From NCBI GenBank assembly GCA_009746045.1, contig RPFO01000142.1:1-44626 (forward strand): a stretch of 44,626 nucleotides of DNA. Direction: 5' to 3'. This document shows, one piece after another, positions 36,409-44,626 of the stretch. Below the pieces are notes generated by a model. It made no database searches. It had not been told where the DNA came from and saw only the letters and a list, made by a program, of their open reading frames with translations. How positions within the stretch are numbered: the stretch's first letter is position 1; each line of letters begins with the position of its first letter. The DNA is from Mesostigma viride (Eukaryota > Streptophyta > Mesostigmatophyceae > Mesostigmatales > Mesostigmataceae). The translations under genes were made by a program, and so were the position numbers.

Positions 36409-37032
36409 ATGCCTCCCAAGAAGAAGACCCCGCCCTCCGCCCCCGCTCCTTCTACTTCCGCGAAGAAGGATCCGACCCCTCCTGTAGCCCCCGCCTCGAC
36501 CACGAGGTCCGGGCGCGCGATCAAAGCGCCCCAGCGTTTCGAACCGGACGAGAGGCCCCTTGACGATTTCGCAGAAGACGAGTACGAGTCCGACGACCCG
36601 GAGGGCGACCGGATCCGCGACGACGAGCTCAGCGAGGAGGATTCCGAGGAGGACGAGGAGGACGAAGAAGACGGGTCGTACGACAGCAGTTTCATCAACG
36701 ACGACGAAGAGGATAGATCAAGGGTAGACACAGACGGCAACGAAGAGGAGCTTACAGGGACCGAAACGGAGGAGGATGACACGGACGTCCCGTTGGAATC
36801 GGACACGGAATCCGAGTCCGAAGACGACTGGGACGAGGAGGAAGAGGTCCGGCCGCCGCCGCGACAGAAGAAGACTCCTCGCAAACCTCCGACCAAACGC
36901 ACCGTTCGTCCCGCTCCACCAGATCCCGTCCTCGACGCGCCCCCTCCACCACCCTCCAAACGGAGCAAACAGACGCGTTCCGAGGATACCGAAGTCGTTC
37001 TGTTCCAACGCCCGAAACTGGTCAAATGGTAG
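36409..37032 (+). CDS. Acidic low-complexity protein, 207 aa
   Basis: ATG 36409 (MPPKKKTPPSAPAPSTSA). A basic Pro-rich N-terminus is followed by STTRSGRAIKAPQRFEPD, then about 100 residues dominated by Asp/Glu/Ser, then a Pro/Lys-rich part (RQKKTPRKPPTKR) and the end VLFQRPKLVKW. It looks like a histone-chaperone-like or DNA-mimic acidic protein with basic flanks, but there is no recognised domain. Confidence 0.6.
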   Translation: MPPKKKTPPSAPAPSTSAKKDPTPPVAPASTTRSGRAIKAPQRFEPDERPLDDFAEDEYESDDPEGDRIRDDELSEEDSEEDEEDEEDGSYDSSFINDDEEDRSRVDTDGNEEELTGTETEEDDTDVPLESDTESESEDDWDEEEEVRPPPRQKKTPRKPPTKRTVRPAPPDPVLDAPPPPPSKRSKQTRSEDTEVVLFQRPKLVKW

Positions 37033-37040
37033 AGTCGCGC

Positions 37041-38428
37041 TCAGTCCGCGCCGTACAAGTACGCGAGACCCGACGTCTCCTCCAGCACCTGGTTCACGTT
37101 CTTGATGTACTCCGAGTTCGACGCGAGCGCCGCGTACGCGATCTCCGCCGATTTCTCCCCGACCTGCACCTCGACGTCAGCCGTCCCGACTTCGCGGGTC
37201 TTTCCACGCGGAACCCCTCGACCCACCCGCGTTCCTCGAGGATCGTGTTCGTCGCCTGTTCCGTCGCCCCGCGGACGGCGTGGATCTGCTCGTCGGTGAT
37301 GTCGCGGAGTCGCGTCGTCAGCATAAAGTCCTCTCCCATCAGTCTCCCCTCGGAGCTGTCCGCGTACGTGGGGATGTTCTGGAACACCTTGGTCTCGCTT
37401 GTCCGCGTGTGCACGTGCAAGTCCGGGTTCACGTGCGTCGCCGTGCCCAGCCTCTCCCCGTCCGCGTTCGACACCAGGTTCTCCCGCGTCCTCTCGTTCG
37501 CCGGTGGCCGCATCACCGCCATGTGCTGGCCCATCGTGAGCGGCGTGAACAACGCGTTCTCCTTGGGCCCCGTGTGCGAGTTCTCGATGACGGCGAACCG
37601 GCGCGCGTCGACGCGAGTGAACGAGGGGTCCGCGTACCGCACGCCGCTCCTCTGCCCGCCGGAATCGTGGACCGCGTCCATGGTCGACAAGGGGAGAGAG
37701 CGTTCGGGGAGCACGCTCATCTGCAGGATGCCGGCGTCGTTCCTCCGCACGTTGCTCTCGTTCCCGGTCCCCGGCGGCCGGTCCTCGAGTCCGGACCGGT
37801 TGGCCCGGTTCGTCGGATCCAGAACGACGAACCGGTTCTCGAGGTGCGCCTGCTGAGGGTTGGGCTTCCGCACCATGATCTGTTCCTGGACCTGCGTCCA
37901 GTTCTTGGATAGGATGGCGGAGGGTTCGAGCATGAGATTGTCCCGCGCGCCCCCCGCCGCGAACACCTCGTGCATGCCGAATATGCGGTCGGGGGCGGCG
38001 AGACCGGTCATCTCCGCGACCGTCGCCACGGGTTTCGACGTCCACGGCTCCGGTCCGGGCACTTTGGACGTCGCCCCCGCGCGGATGGGGGCCGTCGATA
38101 TGTTCTCGAAGGTCGAGTAGCTGGGGACGTAGCCCCGCGGCGGGTCGGCGTGCAATTTGATCGCGGAAGTGTTGCGGCCGTACCCCATGGTCGGTTTCAT
38201 CAGCGGCCCAGTGGTGTAGTCGGGAGGCTCGGCGCCGTACCCCCCTCGGCTGCTGGTGAACGAGGGGAAGGCCTGGTACCCGTCAGGGAGGTCCCTGACG
38301 ACGCTCCGAGCGATCGCGGGGACCGGCTGGTCCGTGGCCGTGGCGGCGTCCACGTCCGCGCGCGATTTCGGGGGTACGGGACGCATCAAGAAGCCCGAAA
38401 GGGCGACGATTGATAGAGCGGCTAACAT
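37041..38428 (-). CDS. Virion-type protein with N-terminal membrane anchor, ~462 aa, one frameshift
   Basis: Start 38428 (MLAALSIVALSGFLMRPV), preceded by TTATTATAC. Residues 1-15 form a short hydrophobic anchor. The rest is long and hydrophilic with many PPxY-, Asn- and Arg-rich stretches (GYGRNTSAIKLHADPPRGY, NRFVVLDPTNRANRSGL). Frame breaks near 37195; one missing base rejoins it to a C-terminus DVEVQVGEKSAEIAYAAL and ending LEETSGLAYLYGAD at 37041. Unrecognised; probably structural. Confidence 0.6.
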
Positions 38429-38459
38429 GAATGATGTATAATAACAAACGAACTTTTAT

Positions 38460-38798
38460 TCAAATGGGTTTCTTTACGGGATCGGGGCGCAATGCGCTCG
38501 TAACGATCGGAAATTCCAAGTACCTATCGGTGCGTTTCATGCTGTCCCAGAACATGTGCTGATACGGGGCCGTGTACCGCTCGTCGGTGGTGATCGCCCG
38601 ATTCAGATTCGCCACGTGGATGCCCCCCTTCAGTCGCATGCTCTCGACCGATGGATCTAATCTCCCTCCCAACGCCACGTACGCGCGCAACTGGTCCTCG
38701 GTCACGGGGTAATTCACGTTGTTGTCGAGCGCCGTGTCCAAGGTCCGTCCCATCTCTTCCTTGACGCCGGTCTCGGTGATGATGATCGTGGCGGACAT
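38460..38798 (-). CDS. Unrecognised 112-aa protein
   Basis: Start 38798 (MSATIIITETGVKEEMG), with GTATAC 3-9 nt upstream. The sequence is soluble and mixed (YPVTEDQLRAYVALGGRLDP, YQHMFWDSMKRTDRYLEFP). No family recognised. Confidence 0.6.
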   Translation of the reverse strand: MSATIIITETGVKEEMGRTLDTALDNNVNYPVTEDQLRAYVALGGRLDPSVESMRLKGGIHVANLNRAITTDERYTAPYQHMFWDSMKRTDRYLEFPIVTSALRPDPVKKPI

Positions 38799-38814
38799 GC
38801 TGTATACATCTCCG

Positions 38815-39042
38815 TTAGAATAAATGCGGACCCAGCCCGATCCGCTCCTCGGGTCTCTGATTGAAATCGAAGGAGATCACGGGGGGGAGTGGCAACGTCT
38901 TCCGCTCCATCAAAAAGTACACGCGATCGGCTTCCGGATACGGGGTGGAAGGGACGGCGCCCGGCGGCGTTCGGTCCTTCGCCCATTCGGCGCACGACAA
39001 CACCGCGACGAGCACGAGCAACGCGATCGCGGGGAGGTTCAT
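38815..39042 (-). CDS. Small signal-anchor protein, 75 aa
   Basis: Start 39042 (MNLPAIALLVLVAVLSCAEW). The N-terminal 16 residues are hydrophobic and end in SCAEWAK, like a signal peptide or membrane anchor. The rest is Pro-rich. GTATAC lies about 12-18 nt before the start. Confidence 0.6.
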   Translation of the reverse strand: MNLPAIALLVLVAVLSCAEWAKDRTPPGAVPSTPYPEADRVYFLMERKTLPLPPVISFDFNQRPEERIGLGPHLF

Positions 39043-39059
39043 GATGCAGACGTATACTT

Positions 39060-39593
39060 CTACGCGGACACCAAAAATTCAGACCGGTTCATCCGGCTCA
39101 GGATCTCCGCCCTGGCCAACTCGCGGAGGGCCGGCGGGACGTTGTTCATGACGTAGTTTTCGACGCCTTTCGAGCTCTTCGGGAGCGGCGGACCGGAGGC
39201 CAGGACATCCTGCAAAGAGTCCTTCTCCTCCCGGCGGTACTCCTCCGGCAGCTCTCGGACGGCCGTGCACATCTTCGCGTGCACGACCCCGTCCTCGCGG
39301 AGGTGGTACCCGGCGTTGTGCCACGCCGCGTCGCGGGACAGGACGTAGATATGGTCTCGCGACGGGTCGATCTGGCCCGTGGCCATGCGTTTCCCGAGGT
39401 CGTAATGGAACAAGGTGTCGGCCGCCTCCTTGTTCATCGAGTCCGATCGCTTGACGTCACATTGGGCGGGAACGGGACCCTCGTACGCCTTCCCGCAGTA
39501 CCCGACGACCGAACACCGACTCGTGTCGATGCAACACGCGTCCTTCGCGCATTGGTCGAGGTCGACGAACACCCACGCGCGGACCGTCTCCAT
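39060..39593 (-). CDS. PIN/NYN-like nuclease-fold protein, 177 aa
   Basis: Start 39593 (METVRAWVFVDLDQC). It resembles the PIN/NYN nuclease pattern: an N-terminal strand with paired Asp (VFVDLDQ), a helix region with KEAADTLFHYDLGKRM (the family's conserved AD-type acidic position), and YVLSRDAAWHNAGYHLRE (Ser-Arg-Asp, like the S-x-D of PIN domains). The C-terminal third is a helical extension. Cys residues near the start (CAKDACCID, CSVVGYC) are unusual. RNA cleavage is only a family-based suggestion. Confidence 0.45.
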   Translation of the reverse strand: METVRAWVFVDLDQCAKDACCIDTSRCSVVGYCGKAYEGPVPAQCDVKRSDSMNKEAADTLFHYDLGKRMATGQIDPSRDHIYVLSRDAAWHNAGYHLREDGVVHAKMCTAVRELPEEYRREEKDSLQDVLASGPPLPKSSKGVENYVMNNVPPALRELARAEILSRMNRSEFLVSA

Positions 39594-39638
39594 TTGTCAG
39601 GTCCGCGCAAGAAAATTCGACGCTTCTTGCCGCGCCTC

Positions 39639-40022
39639 TCAGAACCCGTCGTCGTCCTCTAAGACCGGCGAGATGCGCGCGTCCTCGTCGGGGAGATCGT
39701 GGTCGGCGACGTACTCGGTCCAGAACTTCCTTTTGTTCTCGGCGGTCGCGGGGAGGTTCGCGTCACGGAGATAGTCGTCCGTCAGCTTCTTGGCCATCTT
39801 GAGCGCCGACTTGTAGTCCCCCCCGATCATCTTGTGGACCCGCTTGCTGAACCCGACCCAGTCCTCGATCCGGTTGTACGCGTCCCTCCCCGCCTCCATC
39901 TTGGCGATCGGGACGATGTGTTTGCGCTTGTTCTTCGTGAGGTCCGCCGACGTGAGACCGCCGGGGGTTTTCTGGGCGACGCCGTGGTAGACTTGGCGAT
40001 AAGACCCCTCTCGCCGCTGCAT
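39639..40022 (-). CDS. DUF5771-like small giant-virus protein, 127 aa
   Basis: Start chosen at ATG 40022 (MQRREGSYRQVYHGVAQK); the frame is open to 40238, but that region carries a plus-strand gene. GGLTSADLTKNKRKHIVP matches the GLTKxDL-x-KNKxGKIV motif of a small basic family common in giant viruses (DUF5771 as I recall it), and the following WVGFSKRVHKMIGG...AKKLTDDYL fits its second half. Ends SPVLEDDDGF. Function unknown; basic and likely virion-associated. Confidence 0.55.
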   Translation of the reverse strand: MQRREGSYRQVYHGVAQKTPGGLTSADLTKNKRKHIVPIAKMEAGRDAYNRIEDWVGFSKRVHKMIGGDYKSALKMAKKLTDDYLRDANLPATAENKRKFWTEYVADHDLPDEDARISPVLEDDDGF

Positions 40023-40098
40023 CCTTATCCACGTTCCTCCATTTTTTTCCGCGCGTCTTGGACGCGAGCGAAAATGTGTCCGCCCCTCCCGCGAGACC

Positions 40099-40263
40099 AT
40101 GTACATCTTCTTGGCGGTCTCTCTGGGGATGACCCTGTACATGGTGTGGAGGTACGCGGTGTACGGCCCGAACCGAGCCGAGGAGTGGATGGACGAGGAG
40201 GCGGATCCGGAAGCGGCCCTCGTCTCGGACATGGACATGTCCGAGTCGTCAGGAGACGAGTAG
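40099..40263 (+). CDS. 54-aa single-pass membrane protein
   Basis: A short gene. ATG 40099 begins MYIFLAVSLGMTLYMVWRY, a hydrophobic segment of about 20 residues, then an acidic tail (EEWMDEEADPEAAL, ending SESSGDE). Upstream lies a T-rich stretch (about 40047-40054). The stop at 40263 overlaps the 3' end of the DDE-protein gene by 15 nt on the other strand. Such short anchored proteins are common in giant-virus membranes. Confidence 0.55.
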   Translation: MYIFLAVSLGMTLYMVWRYAVYGPNRAEEWMDEEADPEAALVSDMDMSESSGDE

Positions 40264-42697
40264 CCTCGTGTACGCCTCGGGCAAGCGATCCGCCTCCTCG
40301 TCCGTCAAGGGCTTTACGCCCTTGAGCTCCCTCTCGGACGCCCGGAGCATCGCCAGCGGGTCCGCCCCTCCTCGGACGAACTGCAACAGGAACTTGTCGC
40401 GACGGGCGTCGCCCGCGTTCCATAGCCGCCGCCTCTCTTCGTCCGCCTGCGCCCCCTTGCTCTTCCTGTCTCGGCCCTCTTGGCCACGAGTGCCTTCCGC
40501 GCGTTCTCGTTCTCGTCCATGGCGCGACGAGCCCTTTCCGCGGCGAGGACACGTCTCTCTGTCCTGTCCCTCACCCGATTTACCGTTACGTACTTGACAT
40601 TCGGGTCGCCGGGGACGGTCACGCCGATCCAGGGGTTGTGCACGGCGCCGAGGGCCGGGGCCGAGACGACCACGGCCTCGACCCAATCGTCGCGGCCCAT
40701 GAGACGGACCTCGACCTCGTCGCGGTCATGGTAGTCGGACGCCTGCTTCCGCTTGCACTTGACGATCTTGGCGCCGACGCGGATGTCCGCGTCCTGCGTC
40801 CACACTTCGCGGACGTGCCCACTCTCCGCGTTTTTCTCCGTTTCGCACGTCCTCCGGACCGGGACGCGGAAGTCCATTCCCTGTCGTCCCGCCTTGCCCG
40901 GATACGCGTCCGTGATCGGCGCGGCGTTGGTGTAGTCGCGATACGTGAGCGATCGACCGACGCTCGACTCCGTCCGCGGTTCCTCGGACGGGTCTTCGTA
41001 CTCTCGACCGACGCGCGACTCCTTCTGCCGTTCCTTGGACGGGTCTTCGTACTTTCCGTCCACGAACTGGGCCATGCACCCTCGACGGACGGGGAGCAGG
41101 ACATCGGCAGCGCTCCACGCGCTCACCTCTTGTATGGTCTCGGCGTCCTCCTTGGCCTTGTCGAGGACCACGGGAACGACGTTCTTCTCCACGCTCCTGT
41201 ACCCCGAACACAGCATGTAGTTCTTGATCGCGTGCGGCCGGATGAGCGCGTGGAAGGCGTTGATGATGACGTACGAGAGGTTGAGTCGCGTGCGGCCGAC
41301 CCGGGCCGACTCGCGCCGGATGAAATGTTTCGCGGTGTTGAACGCCAACTCGATGGGGTTGAATTCGGGAGAAAACGGAGGAAGGAATACCAACGCCGGC
41401 TTGCGCTCCTTGAAGCGTTTGAACGTCGGCGGATGCAGGAGCGCGTCGCCGGCTCCCCGCTTCCGTAGCAGCAGGGCGAACTCGCTCATCTCTCCGTCGG
41501 GGTAGACCCGATTCTCCTCCAGATCCTTGTTCTTCTGCCGCTGTTCGTTCGCCGGCTTTGCGTGGACGGAAGCGCCGTCCATGATGATCGTCTTTCCTTG
41601 CACGAAGCCGTCCGGGAGCGACTCCAGAAACCACTTGAACACGGTTTTCGTGACCGGGAGCGGCGGCGCGCCGGCGTATTTGTCGGAGAAATGCCGTCGA
41701 GCGATGTGGATGGGCAGGACCTCCGTCCTCGAGACCCCCGACTTGGTACGGAAATGCGTCAACACGTCTTTCGCCAAGACGTGTCCTCGGAAATCGGGAT
41801 CGATCTTGGGGGGGTATCCGTACACGTACGGATCTTTCATGTCGCGCAGTTTGCCGTCCATCCAGTGCTCCTGTCCTTTGCAATGGTGGACGATGAACCA
41901 GATGTGAGTGGCCACGTCGAGCGGCGTCATGGACGACGACATGCCCTGGATCGTCCAGTGGACGCTGAGAGCTCTGTAGATCGCGCGCGCGAGATTCGTC
42001 AGCCGCGCGGTCTTCTGCGCCCCGTCCGCTATCCGCAGCTTGCGGTTCACGTAGTCCCTGTCGAACATGGCCGAGTTGTCGGCGTCCGAGGAGAAGAAAT
42101 CGTCCAATTCCTTGTGCTTGCGATCATTTTCGTCATAAAACACGGCTTTTAGGATATCTCGCAAACTCGCGTTCTGGAACACTTGCATCAACTTCTCGAC
42201 CATCAGCTGCGAACCCGACTTCTCGTCCTCGTCGTCGTGGGACTTGTCGGCGTTGCCCGTTTCCGGGTACGTCAGCATCGACGCGCGGGCGGCCTCTTCC
42301 GTCTCCTTCAACATGCCATTGACCTTGATGTCGTCGTTCCCGCCCCGCAGCAAGGGGGTCACGTTCTTGAACATGACGCCGGGCGGGAAATCCTTCGCGA
42401 ATTCCGCAAGCGACGTCGGATCCGAGATCTCGTCACCGTAGATCCTCTGCTTGACAGGGTAGTTGTGGCGACGGATATAATGCATCATCACGAAATCGTG
42501 CGCGGCGAGACGGATCACGAACTCGAGTTTGTCCTCCGGCGAGGGCAGCGTCGTGACCGTCGCAAGAAGTCCGCGATCGTCGAACGTTCCTCGTCCCGTC
42601 GCGCGTTCCAGCCCGGCAGAAAGGACCAGAACGTGTCCTCATCGCGCCGCTGCTCACGGTCCGGAGCATGACGCTGCGTTTGTCCGACTTCTTCCAC
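40249..42697 (-). CDS. IS630/Tc1-mariner-like DDE protein, ~810 aa, two frameshifts
   Basis: Large protein with a transposase-type RNase H-fold core. Within the longest frame (from 42518) the second catalytic Asp is in IIMDGASVHAK (about residue 314) and the third acid is in FLPPFSPEFNPIELAF (Glu about 390), the classic DDE_3 ending; the spacing is long because of an inserted loop. The first Asp is not obvious. The frame at 42518 opens with GTG; a better start is ATG 42697 (MEEVGQTQRHAPDREQ) with one missing base near 42555, joining to TTLPSPEDKLEFVIRL. At the 3' end one missing base near 40470 joins AKRAE to RDRKSKGAQADEERR, ending EAYTRLLVS at 40249. Activity cannot be judged. Confidence 0.62.
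40496..42463 (-). repeat. Left arm of terminal inverted repeat
   Basis: About 1.97 kb matching 42705-44626 in reverse orientation. The two arms are the same except for frequent one-base indels. The left arm has a long intact frame. Confidence 0.9.
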
Positions 42698-42704
42698 AGC
42701 GGCT
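42464..42704. other. Spacer between inverted arms (5' end of DDE gene)
   Basis: 241 nt present once. Read on the minus strand it encodes the likely N-terminus of the DDE protein (RRDEDTFWSFLPGWN, ERSTIADFL). It is not self-complementary, so the junction at about 42704 folds back with this piece skipped. Confidence 0.7.
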
Positions 42705-44626
42705 ACTACCCTGTCAAGCAGAGATCACAGTGACGAGATCTCGGATCCGACGTCGCTTGCGGAATTCGCGAAGGATTTCCGCCCGGCGTCATGTTCAAGA
42801 ACGTGCCCCTGCTGCGGGGCGGGAACGACGACTCAAGGTCAATGGCATGTTGAGAGACGGAAGAGGCCGCCCGCCGCGTCGATGCTGACGTACCCGGAAA
42901 CGGGCAACGCGACAAGATCCCACGACGACGAGGACGAGAAGTCGGGTTCGCAGCTGATGGTCGAAGAGTTGATGCAAGTGTTCCAGAACGCGAGTTTGCG
43001 AGATATCCTAAAAGCCGTGTTTATGACGAAAATGATCGCAAGCACAAGGAATTGTACGATTTCTCTCCTCGGACGCCGACAACCTCGGCCATGTTCGACA
43101 GGGCTACGTGAACCGCAAGCTTGCGGATAGCGGACGGGGCGCAGAAGACCGCGCGGCTGACATCTCGCGCGCGCGATCTACAGAGCTCTCAGGCGTCCAC
43201 TGGACGAATCCAGGGCATAGTCGTCGTCCATGACGCCGCTCGATCGTGGCCACTCACATCTGGTTCATCGTCCACCATTGCAAAGGACAGGAGCACTGGA
43301 TGGACGGCAAACTGCGCGACATGAAAGATCCGTACGTGTACGGATACCCCCAAGATCGATCCCGATTTCCGAGGACACGTCTTGGCGAAAGACGTGTGTG
43401 ACGCATTGTCCGTACCAAGTCGGGGTCTCGGGCGGAGGTCCTGCCCATCCCATCGCTCGACGGCATTTCTCCGACAAATACGCCGGCGCCCGGCTCCCGT
43501 CACGAAAACCGTGTTCAAGTGGTTTCTGGAGTCGCTCCCGACGGCTTCGTGCAAGGAAAGCGATCATCAGGACGGCGCTTCCGTCCACGCAAAGCGGCGA
43601 ACGAACAGCGGCAGAAAACAAGGATCTGGGGAGAATCGGGTCTACCCCGACGGAGAGATGAGCGAGTTCGCCCTGCTGCTAGGAAGCGGGGAGCCGGCGA
43701 CGCCTCCTGCATCCGCCGACGTTCAAACGCTCAAGGAGCGCAAGCAGGCGTTGGTATTCCTTCCTCCGTTTTCTCCCGATTCAACCCATCGAGTGGCGTT
43801 CAACACCGCGAAACATTTCAGTCGGCGCGAGTCGGCCCGGGTCGGCCGCACGCGACTCAACCTTCGTACGTCATCATCAACGCCTTCCACGCGCTCATCC
43901 GGCGCACAGCGATCAAGAACTACATGCTGTGTTCGGGGTACAGGAGCGTGGAGAAGAACGCGTTTCCGTGTCCTCGACAAGGCCAGGAGGACGACGAGAC
44001 CATACAAGAGGTGAGCGCGTGGGAGCGCTGCCGATGTCGCCTGCCCCGTCCGTCGAGGGGCATGGCCAGTTCGTGGACGGAAGTACGAAGACCCGTCCAA
44101 GGAACGCAGAAGGGTCGCGCGTCGGTCGAGAGTACGAGACCCGTCCGAGGAACCGCGGACGGAGTCGAGCGTCGGTCGATCGCTCACGTATCGCGACTAC
44201 ACCAACGCGCGCGCGATCACGGACGCGTATCGGGCAAGGCGGGACGACAGGGAATGGACTTCCGCGTCCCGGTCCGGAGGACGTGCGAACGGAGAAACCG
44301 GAGAGTGGGCACGTCCGCGAAGTGTGGACGCAGGACGCGGACATCCGCGTCGGCGCCAAGATCGTCAAAGTGCAAGCGGAAGCAGGCGTCCGACTACCAT
44401 GACCGCGACGAGGTCGAGGTCCGTCTCATGGGCCGCGACGATTGGTCGAGGCCGTGGTCGCTCGGCCCCGGCCCTCGCGCCGTGCACAACCCCTGGATGC
44501 GCGTGACCGTCCCCGGCGACCCGAATGTCAAGTACGTAACGGTAATCGGGTGAGGGACAGAACAGAGAGACGTGCCTCGCCGCGGAAAGGGCTCGTCGCG
44601 CCCATGGACAACGAGAACGGCGCGGA
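42705..44626 (+). pseudogene. Inverted, indel-laden copy of the DDE gene (right arm, reaches window end)
   Basis: Starts at ACTACCCTGTCAAGCAGAG and follows the minus strand of 42463 back to 40496. Recognisable pieces in changing frames include EKSGSQLMVEELMQVFQ, LVFLPPFSPDST and RRTCERRNRR. Differences are mainly single-base gains and losses (for example gatttccgccc for gatttcccgccc), separated by long identical runs, with few substitutions. The pattern fits raw long-read error better than gene decay. Confidence 0.85.

Noticed and set aside
40249-42697. The DDE protein as the transposase that moved the 9.35-kb element
   Set aside because: IS630/Tc1-mariner enzymes insert at TA and duplicate TA; the element is flanked by TGT and its ends are not found around the DDE gene.
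1-44626. CRISPR array, rRNA or clear tRNA genes
   Set aside because: None seen on either strand. The regular repeats lack the spacer-repeat layout of CRISPR.

Overview
The window is a GC-rich piece of a giant DNA virus (Nucleocytoviricota). It carries four major capsid protein (MCP) genes of the double jelly-roll type, an A32-like packaging ATPase, a VLTF3-like late transcription factor, a PCNA sliding clamp, and two families typical of giant viruses (DUF5764-like, DUF5771-like). Genes are dense, on both strands, mostly intron-free, and several starts are preceded by an A/T run plus a TATAC/TATAG element. The order within the phylum cannot be fixed from this piece. The host is not named by the sequence, but cargo in an inserted element looks like part of a flagellar gene (CFAP299), which points to a flagellated eukaryote.

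Layout. 1-4801: two tandem LamG-like fibre/adhesin genes, the second with 57-residue repeats. 4959-10464: information-processing genes (VLTF3, PCNA) and unrecognised small genes. 10494-20266: a LysM-bearing probable virion protein and the four MCP genes, one of which (15736-18813) is about twice the normal size because roughly 600 residues are inserted between its jelly rolls. 20364-21402: a small basic protein and the packaging ATPase. 21848-31198: a 9,351-bp foreign element with perfect 29-bp terminal inverted repeats and a flanking 3-bp TGT duplication. 31199-40263: minus-strand-dominated viral genes including DUF5764-like, a tandem paralogue pair, and small membrane proteins. 40249-42697: a DDE (IS630/Tc1-mariner-like) protein. 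42705-44626: an inverted, indel-ridden copy of that same gene, running to the window end.

The main discovery is the element at 21848-31198. It sits inside a viral JAMM/MPN metalloprotease gene and cuts it between the two metal-binding histidines. Counting the TGT duplication once, the two halves (21432-21844 and 31199-31451) total 666 nt, one continuous 221-codon frame with a complete JAMM motif. The element is unlike the virus: long satellite arrays (8-bp, 149-bp, 178-bp and GC-rich units), a CAG/CTG tract, two spliced-looking exons of CFAP299, and an unrecognised protein gene. It looks like a eukaryotic TIR transposon that moved from host to virus, carrying a captured host gene fragment.

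Quality warning. At least sixteen reading-frame breaks occur in otherwise well-conserved viral genes, and all are explained by exactly one missing base. This is the signature of uncorrected long-read deletions, so the 'broken' viral genes here are probably intact in the virus. The inverted copy at the right end has the same look, with a higher error rate.
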